A stretch of 64,000 bases of DNA from Microbacterium capsulatum (GTDB lineage: Bacteria; Actinomycetota; Actinomycetes; Actinomycetales; Microbacteriaceae): NCBI RefSeq assembly GCF_030865425.1, contig NZ_JAVFCB010000003.1, positions 1-64,000 of the forward strand. Reading direction: 5' to 3'. The position numbers and the translations under genes were made by a program. Shown one piece after another: positions 7,801 to 17,287 of this stretch. The stretch's first letter is position 1. Each line of letters begins with the position of its first letter. Under the pieces are notes generated by a model. It had not been told where the DNA came from. It ran no database searches and saw nothing but the letters and a program-made list of their open reading frames with translations.

Positions 7801-9333
7801 TCAGCGCCAGAGCAGGGCGTGGCGGAGGCGTTCGGCCTCGGCCTTCGCGTGCGGGACGACCTGCGCGAGACCGGTGCCGCTGAGCCAAGCGCCGGTCGCG
7901 CCGACGCCGGGGACGGCGGCGATCGCGGCGGCCGCGGCGGCCCTGCGCTCGGCCGCTCCGAGCACGGCGGAGGGCTGCGCCTGCACGAACCGGGCGCGGT
8001 GGCTGCCGCGCATCTGCGACGGCTGCAGGTCGACGCCGAGCAGGGCCGAGGCCTCGGCGAGCGCCAGAGTGGCGGCCGCGTCGTCGTCGAGGCCGGCGGT
8101 CGCCGGGTCCTCGCCCTGCGAGCCGAACGACACCCGCACCACGTGCCGGGACCCGGCGGCCGAACGCAGCCAGGCCCACTTCGCCGTGCTGTGCGTGAGG
8201 GCCTTCGCGATGTGGGATCCGGGGACGGTGAGGACGCCGGATCCGCGCGGGGCCGCGTCGAGAGCAGGCGCGTCGAGCACGAGGGTGACGATCTCGATCC
8301 GCGGCGAGGATCCGGCGGCGACCGCGTCGAGGGCGGGGACGTGCGGGGCCAGCAGGCGGCGGGCGGTGGCCTCGTCGGCGGCGAGGAGGACGCCGTCGAA
8401 GCGGGTGGGGGCGTCCGTCGTCGAGCGAGCGGGCTGAGACGAGACGTCCTCCGCCGGTGACCGCGTTTCGCCTCGGTCGCCTGCGGCGTCCTCGCTCAAC
8501 GACCGGCCGGAGTCGACCCGCACGATCCAGGCGTCGCCGTCGCGGTCGAGCGCCTCGACGGGCGACGCCGTGCGCACCTCGGATCCGAGCAGCTCGATCC
8601 GGGCGACCAGGCCGTCGACGAGCGCGGTCATCCCGCCGGAGAGCCCCTGCACGGCGGCTCCCGGGGCACGCTCGGACCCGCCCGTGAGTTCGGTGACGGC
8701 GCCCGACAGGGATCCGGCGCGGGTGAGCGCGGCGTTCAGCGTGGGCGCGGCGACGTCCAGGTCGATGTCGTCCGGATGCGCGGAGTACACGCCCGTGCTC
8801 ACCGGCGCGACGAGCCGCTCGAGCACGCGGTCGCCCATACGCTTGCGCACCAGCCGGCCGAGGCTGCGGTCGTGGCCGATCGTGAGCGGGGGCCGCAGCC
8901 GGTCGAGCCAGGCCCGCCAGGTGCCGTTCCAGCCGATCACGCGGCGCACGTCCTCCGCGAACGGGTTCGCCGGGATCCCCAGCAGTCCGCCCTTCGGCAG
9001 CGGCGCCGCACCACCGGGGATTCCCGCGACCCAGGCTCCTCCCGGCTCCGGCTCGACGACGAGCCCGCCCAGGCCGAGGTCCTCGACGAGCGCACGGACA
9101 TGGCCGCCGCGCACCGCGAAGCTCTCCGCCCCGGCGTCGAACGACAGCCCGTCGGCCTCGCCGCGACGGACCGCCCCGCCCGCCGCATCGGCGGACTCGA
9201 ACACGGTCGCGTGCGCCCCGATCGCCGCGATCGCCTCGGCCGCGACGAGCCCGGCGACCCCGCCGCCGATCACGGCGACCCGCAGCCGCGCGGCCCGCTC
9301 GGCGAGCTCGGGGGCGGCGTGATCCGTGGTCAT
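7801..9333 (-). CDS. hemY: Protoporphyrinogen/coproporphyrinogen III oxidase (HemY type)
   Basis: FAD enzyme of 510 residues that oxidises the porphyrinogen. With HemQ in the cluster the substrate is probably coproporphyrinogen III. The N-terminal dinucleotide fold is [15 protein letters not shown] with the FAD glutamate in [26 protein letters not shown] and [10 protein letters not shown] are family blocks, and [11 protein letters not shown] is near the end. ATG overlaps the hemE stop (ATGA). An insert of about 30 residues after residue ~270 ([20 protein letters not shown]) is encoded by a copy of a dispersed palindromic repeat (8416-8504) kept in frame. Confidence 0.93.
   Translation of the reverse strand: MTTDHAAPELAERAARLRVAVIGGGVAGLVAAEAIAAIGAHATVFESADAAGGAVRRGEADGLSFDAGAESFAVRGGHVRALVEDLGLGGLVVEPEPGGAWVAGIPGGAAPLPKGGLLGIPANPFAEDVRRVIGWNGTWRAWLDRLRPPLTIGHDRSLGRLVRKRMGDRVLERLVAPVSTGVYSAHPDDIDLDVAAPTLNAALTRAGSLSGAVTELTGGSERAPGAAVQGLSGGMTALVDGLVARIELLGSEVRTASPVEALDRDGDAWIVRVDSGRSLSEDAAGDRGETRSPAEDVSSQPARSTTDAPTRFDGVLLAADEATARRLLAPHVPALDAVAAGSSPRIEIVTLVLDAPALDAAPRGSGVLTVPGSHIAKALTHSTAKWAWLRSAAGSRHVVRVSFGSQGEDPATAGLDDDAAATLALAEASALLGVDLQPSQMRGSHRARFVQAQPSAVLGAAERRAAAAAAIAAVPGVGATGAWLSGTGLAQVVPHAKAEAERLRHALLWR
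8416..8504. repeat. Palindromic repeat family 3 inserted inside hemY
   Basis: GTCGTCGAGCGAGC at the left and CGCTCAACGAC at the right frame a ~89-nt segment that also holds GAGACGAGACG and CGTTTCGCCTCGG. It matches the free-standing copy at 14246-14335. The segment is translated as part of hemY without breaking the frame. Confidence 0.7.
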
Positions 9334-10394
9334 CCCGCGACTCCGGCGGTCACCGCCGGATCCTCCACGGGCGTCGCGTGCACGAGCTCGACGATGCGGG
9401 TGAGCACGGCCGGATCGGTCTCGGGCGGCACCCCGTGGCCGAGGTTCAGGATGTGGGCGCGCGCGGCGGATCCGCGGCGCAGCACATCCAGCACATGCGC
9501 CTCGAGCACGGGCCACGGCGCGGTGAGCAGAGCGGGGTCGATGTTGCCCTGCACGGTGACGTCGTCGCCGAGCACGGCGGCGGCCTCGTCGAGCGGCATC
9601 CGCCAGTCGACGCCGACCGCGTCGGCGCGGCCGTCCAGGCGCATATCGGCGAGGAAGGGCCCGGTGCCCACGCCGAAGTGGATGACCGGCGCATCGATCC
9701 CGTCCACCGCGGCGGCGGAGTGCGGCTTGATGAAGGCGCAGTAGTCGGCCTGGCTCAGGGAGCCTGCCCAGGAGTCGAACAGCTGCACGGCGCTCGCGCC
9801 GGCCGCGTGCTGCGCGTCGAGGAAGGTGCGCGAGACCCGCGCGAGCCAGCCGGCGAGGCGGTTCCAGGATCCCGGATCGGTGTGCATCATCGCCCGGGCG
9901 CGCAGGTGCTCCTTCGACGGCCCGCCCTCGACGAGGTAGGCGGCGAGCGTGAACGGGGCGCCCGCGAAGCCGATCAGCGGAGTGGTCCCGCCCAGTTCGG
10001 CGACGACGAGCCGCACGGCCTCCCGGATCGCCGAGGTGTCGAGGCCCTCCGGGTCGATCGCGGTGATCCGGTCGACGTCCGCGGCCGTGCGCACGGGATC
10101 CGCGAAGACCGGACCCCGGCCCGGCTCGATCTCGACCTCGACGCCGGCGAGGCGCAGCGGCACGACGATGTCGCTGAAGAAGATGCCGGCGTCGACGCCG
10201 TGCCGGCGCACCGGCTGCAGCGTGATCTCGGCCGCGAGGTCGGGGGTCAGGCACGCGTCGAGCATGCGCGTGCCGACGCGCAGCTCGCGGTACTCAGGCA
10301 GCGACCGGCCTGCCTGACGCATGAACCACACCGGGGTGCGGTCGGGACGGTCGCCGGCCAGGGCGCGCAACAGCGGAGCTTCGGTGAGGGCCAT
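9330..10394 (-). CDS. hemE: Uroporphyrinogen decarboxylase
   Basis: Removes the four acetate carboxyls of uroporphyrinogen III to give coproporphyrinogen III, the branch substrate for HemY. Length 354 residues is normal. Signature blocks are [16 protein letters not shown] (residues ~20-35), [18 protein letters not shown], the catalytic Asp region [10 protein letters not shown] and [14 protein letters not shown] near the C-terminus. First gene of the minus-strand haem operon. A GAGAAT sequence lies six bases before the ATG, matching the leaderless -10 spacing seen elsewhere here. A much longer in-frame reading back to 11660 is rejected because it overlaps a real plus-strand gene. Confidence 0.96.
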   Translation of the reverse strand: MALTEAPLLRALAGDRPDRTPVWFMRQAGRSLPEYRELRVGTRMLDACLTPDLAAEITLQPVRRHGVDAGIFFSDIVVPLRLAGVEVEIEPGRGPVFADPVRTAADVDRITAIDPEGLDTSAIREAVRLVVAELGGTTPLIGFAGAPFTLAAYLVEGGPSKEHLRARAMMHTDPGSWNRLAGWLARVSRTFLDAQHAAGASAVQLFDSWAGSLSQADYCAFIKPHSAAAVDGIDAPVIHFGVGTGPFLADMRLDGRADAVGVDWRMPLDEAAAVLGDDVTVQGNIDPALLTAPWPVLEAHVLDVLRRGSAARAHILNLGHGVPPETDPAVLTRIVELVHATPVEDPAVTAGVAG

Positions 10395-10559
10395 GGCCCC
10401 ATTCTCCCCGACGGTCCTGTGCGGCGTCGTCCGCGCCGTCGGATCCGGATCGTGATCTTCCGCGCTCGCGCGGGAACGTCCGCGACCGCCAGAATGCAGA
10501 CAGGGATCCGCCGTCCCCGGTGTGCGACGACGCGCACCGCCGCCGACCGAAGGGATCCC

Positions 10560-12041
10560 GTGGACGAGCACACCCGCCTCCCGCAGCCGACCCCGCCCGC
10601 ACCGCCGATGACGCCGACCCCGCGGCCGGCGGCCCGCCCGCACGACGGCGTGCTGTCCGGCGGGCATCTCTTCGCGGCCCCGCGTTTCGGGTCGGCCGCG
10701 ACTCGGCCGACCGGGCCGATCCCACCCGCCCCGCGCCGACGGCGCCAGTGGCCGTGGATCGTCGCGGCTGTCACCGCCGTCGCCGTCGGGATCAGCGGGG
10801 CCGTGGTCACGGGCGATGCGCTCCTCACCACTCTGATCCGCACGTCCTCGGCGTCGTCCGACGCGGGTCCGTCCGGCTCGTCGTCGCCCGGCGACGCCTA
10901 CGCGGAGGACGTCACCAGCCGGCTGACGCGGGCCATGAACGCGAACGACCGCACCGCGTTCATCGGTATCGGCGAGGGGTCGAGCGCCGAGCATCTGGCC
11001 GCGATCTGGGACGAGACCAAGAAGCTGGGCTGGACCCTCGGGGTCGCCGAGTCGAACAGCCGCACCGGCCCGGTGCAGCTCGCGTTCAACATGGGGCTCG
11101 GCGGCTTCCACGCGGTCTCGGAGGCGCGCGACGGCGGAAGCGGCGGCGAACTGCTCGCGACGTTCCTGTACGCCGCGACGATCCGCGGCACCGGATCCCA
11201 CGCCCGGGTCGTCGCCCTCGACGCGATGTACCCGATGCCCTGGGATCGCGGCGAGCGGATCGCCGTCGCGCGCGGCGAGCACGTGGCGCTGTTCGCCGAC
11301 GAGGACGAGGGCGCGCTCGTCGATGCGCGGCTCGCCGAGGCCGAGGGCGCCGCGGAGGACGTGCTCGCCCGCCCCGAGTGGGCCGGATCCCACGCGCGCC
11401 TCGACGGGTTCGTGGCCTACGTGACCGAGGACGCCGACGACTACGCGCACGCCTACGGCCCGGGCGGCGCGGACGGGACGGCGGGATTCTGCCGCACCGA
11501 CGTGCGCCCCTCGCAGGGATCCGCCCTGATCGCCACAGGGGTGGCCACGGGCGACACGCTTCCGGGCGGCGCGCTCGCCTTCCTCGGCCCCGGCGGTCTC
11601 GCGGACGGCGAGGGCTATGTCTTCGCCCACGAGTTCGCGCACTACATGCAGAACACGCACGACCCCGCGCCGTACGACCGGTCAGGTGCCGGCACGGACT
11701 ACATCGCCGTGAGCGAGGGCTACGCCGAGTCGGTCGCCGCGCAGCACGTCGGTTATGCCGCGGAGCTGTTCACGACCGGCGACGTGCGCGACGCGGTGCT
11801 GAACGGCGACATCGCGGACGTGCTCGCCGAGCACAGCTTCACCGACAAGGACCTCAGCGCGATGGCGTATCTCACCGCCGGCTCGTACTTCTACTTCCTC
11901 GACCAGCATCAGGCGGACTACCGGATGCTCCTGGCGGCCGACGGCACGGGACCGTTCGCCCAGCAGGTCGTCGCGACCATGCGGCCCGGACTCCGGATCG
12001 AGGACTGGAAGGCCTGGGTGGCAGCCCAGCCGGAGGGCTGA
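10560..12041 (+). CDS. Membrane-anchored HExxH metallopeptidase-like protein
   Basis: About 493 residues from a GTG at 10560 with GAAGGG upstream. A Pro-rich cytoplasmic N-terminus is followed by one membrane segment (about 64-85, [20 protein letters not shown]), a Ser-rich linker and an extracellular domain. [15 protein letters not shown] near residue 365 is an HExxH zinc-binding signature. Downstream [15 protein letters not shown] supplies a plausible third ligand Glu, as in gluzincins. I do not recognise a named family. It diverges from hemE and precedes hemA by 78 nt, with no known link to haem synthesis. Substrate unknown. Confidence 0.75.
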   Translation: MDEHTRLPQPTPPAPPMTPTPRPAARPHDGVLSGGHLFAAPRFGSAATRPTGPIPPAPRRRRQWPWIVAAVTAVAVGISGAVVTGDALLTTLIRTSSASSDAGPSGSSSPGDAYAEDVTSRLTRAMNANDRTAFIGIGEGSSAEHLAAIWDETKKLGWTLGVAESNSRTGPVQLAFNMGLGGFHAVSEARDGGSGGELLATFLYAATIRGTGSHARVVALDAMYPMPWDRGERIAVARGEHVALFADEDEGALVDARLAEAEGAAEDVLARPEWAGSHARLDGFVAYVTEDADDYAHAYGPGGADGTAGFCRTDVRPSQGSALIATGVATGDTLPGGALAFLGPGGLADGEGYVFAHEFAHYMQNTHDPAPYDRSGAGTDYIAVSEGYAESVAAQHVGYAAELFTTGDVRDAVLNGDIADVLAEHSFTDKDLSAMAYLTAGSYFYFLDQHQADYRMLLAADGTGPFAQQVVATMRPGLRIEDWKAWVAAQPEG

Positions 12042-12107
12042 CGCGCGGCGACCGGCTCCGGATGACGTCGCACGACGACGCGCAGGATCCTCAAAGCCCC
12101 GTACGCG

Positions 12108-12113
12108 TAGAAT
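12108..12113 (+). promoter_or_regulatory. -10 box of leaderless hemA promoter
   Basis: TAGAAT ends six bases before the GTG start of hemA. With a transcription start normally about seven bases after the -10 box, the mRNA would begin at the start codon. Confidence 0.6.
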
Positions 12114-12119
12114 CCCAGC

Positions 12120-13427
12120 GTGCTGCTCTGCGTCACGGCGAATCACAAGACCGCCCCCTTCGACCTCCTCGAGCGACTCAGCCGCACCCCGGAAGACCTT
12201 GCCGGTTCCCTTTCGGCTGAGTCCCGCGGAGCCGTCGTGCTCGCGACCTGCAACCGCTTCGAGGCCTACGTCGACGTGGACGGATCCGCTGCCGCGGACG
12301 ACGTCGACCGGATCATGACCGCCGTCGCCGACCACAGCGGGATCCCCGCCGACACGCTGTCCACCGCCTCGGCCGTGCACATCGGCCCGCGCGTGGTCGA
12401 GCACCTGTTCTCCGTCGCCTCCGGGCTGGAGTCCGTCGTCTCCGGCGAGGGCGAGATCGCCGGCCAGGTCCGCCGTGCGCTCGCCTCGGCCCGGGAGAAC
12501 GGCACCACCTCCCCCGAGCTCGAGCGCCTGTTCCAGCGCGCCAGCGAGGCCCAGCGCCGGGTGAAGAACGACACCGCGCTCGGCCGTGCAGGCCGCTCGC
12601 TCGTGCGCCTCGCCCTCGACCTCGCCGACAGCCGGATCGCGGACTGGAGCGCCGCCCGGGTGCTGCTCGTCGGCACCGGCGCCTACGCCGCGGTCACCCT
12701 GGCCACTCTCCGCGAGCGCGGCGCCGAGGACATCAGCGTGCACTCGCCCTCCGGCCGGGCCGCCGCGTTCGCCGCGAAGTACGGCATCCGCGCCCTGACC
12801 GCCGGCGAGTACGCCCGCACCGCCGCGCACGCCTCGGTCGTGATCACCTGCACCACCGCCGCGGACGCCGTGCTCGACGCGGCGATCCTGCGCGAGGGCC
12901 GCGGCCTGGCCGTGTCGCCCGTTGCGACGGCCCCCGGGTGCCCGGTGATCGGATCCGGATCCGTCCCGTCGCAGCTCGTGATCGACCTCGGCATGCCCCG
13001 CAACGTGCACCCCGACGTCACCGGCGTCGAAGGGGTCGCGCTGCTCGATCTCGAGACGATCCGCCTGCACGCGCCGCTCGAGGAGCTGCAGGCGACCGAC
13101 GCCGCGCGCTCGATCGTGCGTGAGGCCGCGGCGACCTTCCACGAGGTCGGCGCCCGCGAGAGCGTCACCCCCGCGGTCGTCGCCCTGCGCGCGCACATCT
13201 TCGAGCTGCTCGAGGCCGAGATCGAGCGCGCCCGGCGCCGCGGCGACGACGGACAGGTCGAGCAGGCGATGCGCCACCTCGCCGGCGTGCTGCTGCACAC
13301 CCCGACCAGCCGCGCCCACGAGCTCGCCGCGCAGGGCCGCGGCTCCGAGTTCATCTCCGCGGTCGAGGCGCTGTACGGGCTGACCGCCGAGCCCGCCGCC
13401 GAGCACCGCGACGCCGCCACCGCCTGA
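12120..13427 (+). CDS. hemA: Glutamyl-tRNA reductase
   Basis: NADPH-dependent enzyme of 435 residues that reduces glutamyl-tRNA to glutamate-1-semialdehyde, the first and usually controlling step of the C5 pathway. LLCVTANHKTAPFDLLERL opens the catalytic domain and the active-site cysteine is in VVLATCNRFEAY (about residue 44). VASGLESVVSGEGEIAGQVRRA is a family signature. An NADPH-binding domain (VLLVGTGAYAAV) and a helical dimerisation tail follow. Start is GTG with no Shine-Dalgarno but a -10 box six bases upstream. It diverges from the rest of the haem genes, so it is under separate control. Confidence 0.95.
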   Translation: MLLCVTANHKTAPFDLLERLSRTPEDLAGSLSAESRGAVVLATCNRFEAYVDVDGSAAADDVDRIMTAVADHSGIPADTLSTASAVHIGPRVVEHLFSVASGLESVVSGEGEIAGQVRRALASARENGTTSPELERLFQRASEAQRRVKNDTALGRAGRSLVRLALDLADSRIADWSAARVLLVGTGAYAAVTLATLRERGAEDISVHSPSGRAAAFAAKYGIRALTAGEYARTAAHASVVITCTTAADAVLDAAILREGRGLAVSPVATAPGCPVIGSGSVPSQLVIDLGMPRNVHPDVTGVEGVALLDLETIRLHAPLEELQATDAARSIVREAAATFHEVGARESVTPAVVALRAHIFELLEAEIERARRRGDDGQVEQAMRHLAGVLLHTPTSRAHELAAQGRGSEFISAVEALYGLTAEPAAEHRDAATA

Positions 13428-13475
13428 GGCCGGCCCGCCGCCGCCTGAGGCCGGCCCGCCGCCGCCTGAGGCGGC
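13421..13475. repeat. 21-nt tandem repeat spanning the hemA stop
   Basis: A 21-nt unit beginning CGCCTGAGGCCGGCCCGCC starts at 13421, 13442 and 13463. The hemA stop codon TGA (13425-13427) lies in the first copy. Since 21 is a multiple of three, the same TGA recurs in frame in each copy. It looks like slippage at the gene end. Confidence 0.75.
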
Positions 13476-13493
13476 CCCGACGCGCGCGGGTCG

Positions 13494-13616
13494 GAGATGC
13501 TTTTCGCGTCCCGCGCACGGCTCGCGGCGACGATTTCCATCCCCGGAACGACAGCCGCTCCCCCGGGAGATGCTTTTCGGGGCCGGCACCGTTCGCATGG
13601 CAGCGCTTTCCATCTC
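13494..13616. repeat. Paired 50-nt hairpin array A (2 units)
   Basis: Units at 13494-13543 and 13567-13616 start 73 nt apart. Left arms read GAGATGCTTTTCG (variant of GAGATGG) and right arms end TTTCCATCCC and TTTCCATCTC. The array fills most of the 236-nt gap between hemA and the HhH-GPD gene, both on the plus strand. Same element as arrays B-G in this window. Confidence 0.75.
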
Positions 13617-13663
13617 CCCGGATCCGGACGGCACGCCGGGACCTCCGATGCCACACTGGACGC

Positions 13664-14230
13664 ATGGCCCTTCACATCACCGGAGACACCGCCGCCGACG
13701 CCCTCCTCACCGACAACCCGCTCGCGCTCCTCATCGGCATGCTGCTGGATCAGCAGGTCGCGATGGAGACCGCGTTCGCCGGTCCGCTCAAGATCGAGCA
13801 GCGCACCGGCGCGACCGACGCGACCGCGATCGCCGGGTACGACCCCGAGGGGTTCCTCGCCGCGTTCAAGCAGTCGCCGTCCGTGCACCGCTTCCCCGGA
13901 TCCATGGCGACCCGGGTGCAGACCCTGTGCCAGACGCTCGTCGACGACTGGGGCGGCGACGCCGCCGCCCTGTGGACCGAGGGCGACCCGGACGGGGCCG
14001 AGGTGCTCCGACGGCTGAAGAAACTGCCGGGCTTCGGCGAGCAGAAGGCGAAGATCTTCCTCGCGCTGCTCGGCAAGCAGTACGGCTTCACCGGGGCCGG
14101 CTGGCGGGAGGCGTCCGCGCCGTACGGGGAGGACGGATCCTTCCGTTCGGTCGCCGACATCGTCTCGCCGGAGTCGCTCACGAAGGTCCGCGAGCACAAG
14201 CGCGCGATGAAGGCCGCCGCGAAGGGCTGA
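13664..14230 (+). CDS. HhH-GPD family base-excision-type protein
   Basis: A 188-residue protein of the uncharacterised short HhH-GPD group common in actinobacteria, related to Endo III/AlkA-type DNA glycosylases. NPLALLIGMLLDQQVAMETAF (about 18-38) is the family start and LKKLPGFGEQKAKIFLALLG (about 123-142) is the helix-hairpin-helix loop with its Gly-rich turn. GFGEQK is followed by the basic C-terminal end. No iron-sulfur cysteine cluster is present. A glycosylase or repair role is family inference. CACACT lies six bases before the ATG, a weak match to the leaderless -10 pattern. Confidence 0.82.
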   Translation: MALHITGDTAADALLTDNPLALLIGMLLDQQVAMETAFAGPLKIEQRTGATDATAIAGYDPEGFLAAFKQSPSVHRFPGSMATRVQTLCQTLVDDWGGDAAALWTEGDPDGAEVLRRLKKLPGFGEQKAKIFLALLGKQYGFTGAGWREASAPYGEDGSFRSVADIVSPESLTKVREHKRAMKAAAKG

Positions 14231-14245
14231 CGTCGGCCCTCCTGG

Positions 14246-14335
14246 GTCGTTGAGCGAGGACGAGCGCAGCGAGACCGAGACGAAACGGGGCGACTCTCCG
14301 GACGCGTTTCGTCTCGCTTGGCTCGCTCAACGACC
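14246..14335. repeat. Palindromic repeat family 3, free-standing copy
   Basis: GTCGTTGAGCGAG on the left pairs with CTCGCTCAACGAC on the right. An inner pair GAGACGAAACG (14277-14287) and CGTTTCGTCTCG (14304-14315) gives a two-part stem. It lies between the convergent HhH-GPD and GH29 gene ends, where it could terminate both transcripts. Related copies lie inside hemY (8416-8504), the GH20 gene (16970-17038) and the GH38 gene (29410-29494). Confidence 0.8.
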
Positions 14336-14346
14336 GAGAACCCGCC

Positions 14347-15663
14347 TCACATCATGATCATGTCGTCGTCGGCGGCGCGGTACTCCTCCGTCGACGGGAC
14401 CGCCGGTGCGGACTCGGCACCGGTCCGGTACGCGCGCACCGCGGCGAGCGCCGGAGCCGCGCCGTCCGCCGGTCCGTCCAGCTCGATCAGGATCCTCCGC
14501 ACGGCGCGGGCCGGGAACGCGTGCAGGCGACGGATCCCGACGGTCCCGCCGGCGCAGATCTCCTCGCCCGCGCCCTCCGCGGGGTCCGCCGCGCGCACCC
14601 GATGCCCGGCGATCCGCTGCCCGTCCTCGAGCACCTCCTCGAGCTCGAGGTGGTCGATCGTGACGTCGCAGGCGAACTCCACCCGCCACACTCCGTCGCC
14701 GAGCGCGGTCAGCACACCCTCGTGCGGCGCCCCGAAGCGGCGGGTCAGCTCTGCCGCGTACTCCTCGAGCCGCGCCACGTCGACGGCGTCGATGAGGCCC
14801 TCGCGGTTCGGCGGGAGGTTGAGCAGCAGGTTCGCGCCCAGGCCGACCGAACGGTAGTGGATCCCGAGCAGGTGCTCGAGGCTCTTCGGCTCGTCGTCGG
14901 GCTGCCAGAACCAGCCGTGCCGCAGCGACACGTCGCACTCGGGCGGCAGGTACCGCGCACCGCCGAAGCCGAGCGTCGCGTCGGTGTGCACGTCGTTCGG
15001 GGTGGTGTCGGCCACGTACTCGACCGGATCCTCGGCGAGGCCGTCCTCGTTGCCGACCCAGCGGATGTCGGGGTCGCCCATGTTGAAGACGACCGCATCG
15101 GGCTGGTGCTCGCGGACGATCCCGATGATCCGCTCCCAGTCGTAGGAGCGCCCGGCGGATCCGGCCCCGTCGAACCACACCTCGACGAGGTCGCCGTACC
15201 GGGTGCACAGCTCGGTCAGCTGGGCGCAGTAGAAGTCGTCGTAGGCGGCGGGGTCGTCGTACCGCCGCTCGTGCCGGTCCCAGGGCGAGAGGTAGACGCC
15301 GAAGCCCATCCCGGCCTCGGCGCAGGCGTCGGCGAGTTCGCGCACGACGTCTCCGCCGCCGTCCCGCCACGGACTCGCCGCGACCGAGTAGTCGGTCGTC
15401 GCGGTCGGCCACAGGCAGAACCCGTCGTGGTGCTTCGCGGTGAGCACGACGTGCCGCGCTCCGGCGGTGCGCGCCGCGGCCACCCACTGCCGCGCGTCGA
15501 GCCGTGCCGGGTCGAACCCGGAGGGGGGCAGGGTGCCGTCGCTCCATTCCACGCCGAAGAACGTGTTCAGCCCGAAGTGGAAGAACGCGGCGACCCCGGC
15601 CCGCTGCCAGCGCAGCTGCGCGGGCGTGGGGCGGAGGGCCGCGGTCTGCGCGGTGATGCTCAT
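14347..15663 (-). CDS. GH29-type alpha-L-fucosidase
   Basis: A 438-residue retaining fucosidase expected to release L-fucose from glycan branches. FFHFGLNTFFGVEWSDG at residues ~30-46, HVVLTAKHHDGFCLWPT and YLSPWDRHE are GH29 hallmarks. The nucleophile Asp is in LVEVWFDGAG (about 163). The C-terminus is a beta-sandwich-like region ending DDDMIMM. There is no signal peptide, so it acts in the cytoplasm on imported oligosaccharides. It starts four bases after the GH20 stop and is the last gene of the operon SBP-permease-permease-GH20-GH29. Confidence 0.9.
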   Translation of the reverse strand: MSITAQTAALRPTPAQLRWQRAGVAAFFHFGLNTFFGVEWSDGTLPPSGFDPARLDARQWVAAARTAGARHVVLTAKHHDGFCLWPTATTDYSVAASPWRDGGGDVVRELADACAEAGMGFGVYLSPWDRHERRYDDPAAYDDFYCAQLTELCTRYGDLVEVWFDGAGSAGRSYDWERIIGIVREHQPDAVVFNMGDPDIRWVGNEDGLAEDPVEYVADTTPNDVHTDATLGFGGARYLPPECDVSLRHGWFWQPDDEPKSLEHLLGIHYRSVGLGANLLLNLPPNREGLIDAVDVARLEEYAAELTRRFGAPHEGVLTALGDGVWRVEFACDVTIDHLELEEVLEDGQRIAGHRVRAADPAEGAGEEICAGGTVGIRRLHAFPARAVRRILIELDGPADGAAPALAAVRAYRTGAESAPAVPSTEEYRAADDDMIMM

Positions 15664-15667
15664 TGCG

Positions 15668-17287
15668 TCAGGATACGACCGGCGGCCGTCCCTCATCGCA
15701 GGGCTCGGCGGCCGCGGTCCCGATCGCCCGGTCGATCTCGTCGAACTCGGCGAGCGCGAGCGCGGATCCGGCGTTCCACGCGCGTTCGGCCATGGCCCGC
15801 AGCGGCCCGCGGATCCCCTCCGCGACCTCGTCCGCCGTCTGCGCATCCGGGCGATCCGACCAGATCGCGAAGGAGCAGCCGAGCAGGAACTCGGGGTAGG
15901 GCCGCGCGAGCTCCTGCCGCACCGTGCCCTGACCCGCCTCCCCCCACAGCCCCGGGAACAGCCCGGGGTGCCAGTCCGCGGCCCAGATCCGCTCGGCCGT
16001 CGGATGGCGATACCCGGCGTTCTCGCCGAGCACGTAGTAGAACATCGCGTCGTTCACGTTGACCAGCCGGTGGCCTGCGGCGATCGCGGCGGAGACCGGC
16101 CGCATTCCGCGGTGCCAGTTCGTCCACCAGGTCAGCACGACGTCCGGATCCAGCTCGACCACGGCGCTGCGGAGCATCCCGTCGTTCCAGACCCGCGGCT
16201 CGAGCCCGCGCCCGCGCAGGTGCGCCGCGATGCGGTTGACGAACGCGGTGAGAAGGTCGAACCCGGTGGCATCCGGCCCGAACCGCTCGTGCGCGGCGTC
16301 CGTCAGCGCAGGGTAGTCGTCGATCCGCTCGAACGCGACGAACTCGTCGCCGCCGAGGTTCCAGCGCGAGCTGTGCGGGAAGACCGGTGCCATGTCGTCG
16401 ATGAGCCGGAGCGCGAAGTCGACCGCCTCGTCCCGGGTGATGTCGAGGGCGTGGTCCGTGCCGAGGATGCCGGCGTGCTCGGGATCCGCGGGTTCGAGCC
16501 CGGGCGGGAGCCGCAGGTCGGGGTGCGCCGACAGGACCTGCCGCAGGTGCCCCGGCATGTCGAGGGAGGGGACGATCCCGATGTGCAGGTCGCGCGCGAG
16601 GGCGACGATCCCGGCCGCTTCCGCGCGCGTGACGTGTGCGACGGAGACGACCTCGCCGAAGGCCTCCGACTCCAGCCGGAACCCCTCGTTCTCGGAGAAG
16701 TGCCACTGGAAGACGTTGATCCCGACGTCGGCCGCCGCATGCAGCTGCTGCCGGATCCACGCCGCGGGGTAGTGCTTGCGCGCCGCGTCGAGGTGCAGTC
16801 CCCGCTCGGCCACCGCGGGCGCCGACTGCACGCTCCCCCGCGGGACGCCGCCCTGCGCGCGGAGGTTGTGCAGCAGCTGACGGGTCGCCCGGAACACCCC
16901 GACCGGCCCGGCCGCGGTCACGACGACGTCGTCGGCGACCTCGATGAGGAAAGACTCGTCCCTGGAATCGCCGCGTCTCGTCTCGCGGAGACCTGCGCTG
17001 AGCGAGCGCCGGCGAGTCGACGTGTCGCTCAACGACCGGGGTTCGGGATCCTCCGGGAGCGGCGAGAGCCGCAGTCGCAGCACCGGATCCGCCGCCGCGC
17101 AGGCCCCCGCGATCCCGAGCGCCTTCAGCTCCCCCTCGATCCGCTCGGCCTCGCGGTCCAGACCCGGCCCGTCCGCGACGACCCGCACCCGGGCGGGCGC
17201 CCACAGCCCGCCCGCCGGCTCGAACGCCGTGGGCTGCGGGAGCGCGATCCAGCGCCCTTCGACGGGCTCAGGGGCCGGGCAGATCAC
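15668..17287 (-). CDS. GH20 beta-N-acetylhexosaminidase
   Basis: A 539-residue enzyme that would remove terminal GlcNAc or GalNAc by substrate-assisted catalysis. After an N-terminal GH20b-like domain, the barrel begins around AERGLHLDAARKHYPAAWIR. The catalytic Asp-Glu pair is in WNLGGDEFVAF (about residue 314). The residue before the GG is Leu, preceded by Asn where His is usual (HIGGDE). VLTWWTNWH and the final tryptophan-rich blocks also fit. The start GTG at 17287 overlaps the permease stop. It lies beside a dispersed CTTCGACGGGCTCAGG repeat, so the exact start is uncertain. Residues around 80-110 are encoded by another repeat copy. No signal peptide. Confidence 0.88.
   Translation of the reverse strand: MICPAPEPVEGRWIALPQPTAFEPAGGLWAPARVRVVADGPGLDREAERIEGELKALGIAGACAAADPVLRLRLSPLPEDPEPRSLSDTSTRRRSLSAGLRETRRGDSRDESFLIEVADDVVVTAAGPVGVFRATRQLLHNLRAQGGVPRGSVQSAPAVAERGLHLDAARKHYPAAWIRQQLHAAADVGINVFQWHFSENEGFRLESEAFGEVVSVAHVTRAEAAGIVALARDLHIGIVPSLDMPGHLRQVLSAHPDLRLPPGLEPADPEHAGILGTDHALDITRDEAVDFALRLIDDMAPVFPHSSRWNLGGDEFVAFERIDDYPALTDAAHERFGPDATGFDLLTAFVNRIAAHLRGRGLEPRVWNDGMLRSAVVELDPDVVLTWWTNWHRGMRPVSAAIAAGHRLVNVNDAMFYYVLGENAGYRHPTAERIWAADWHPGLFPGLWGEAGQGTVRQELARPYPEFLLGCSFAIWSDRPDAQTADEVAEGIRGPLRAMAERAWNAGSALALAEFDEIDRAIGTAAAEPCDEGRPPVVS
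16970..17038. repeat. Palindromic repeat family 3 copy inside the GH20 gene
   Basis: CGTCTCGTCTCGCGGAGAC at the left and GTCGCTCAACGACC at the right match parts of the element at 14246-14335. It is translated as a Ser/Arg-rich stretch (SLSDTSTRRRSLSAGL) that interrupts the GH20 N-terminal domain without shifting the frame. Confidence 0.65.
17255..17273. repeat. Repeat family 4 copy (TTCGACGGGCTCAG)
   Basis: CCCTTCGACGGGCTCAGGG encodes the first residues of the GH20 protein (PEPVEGR). It matches a short repeat seen again at 58478-58547 and at 63485-63500. Confidence 0.6.

Noticed and set aside
9330..11660. 776-residue extension of HemE
   Set aside because: The extra N-terminus is antisense to the metallopeptidase-like gene and has no family match. 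The normal HemE start at 10394 gives the usual length.
15693..17204. Large Arg/Ala-rich alternative frames in GH20 and other genes
   Set aside because: They are shadows of GC-rich codons on other frames, with no known motifs.
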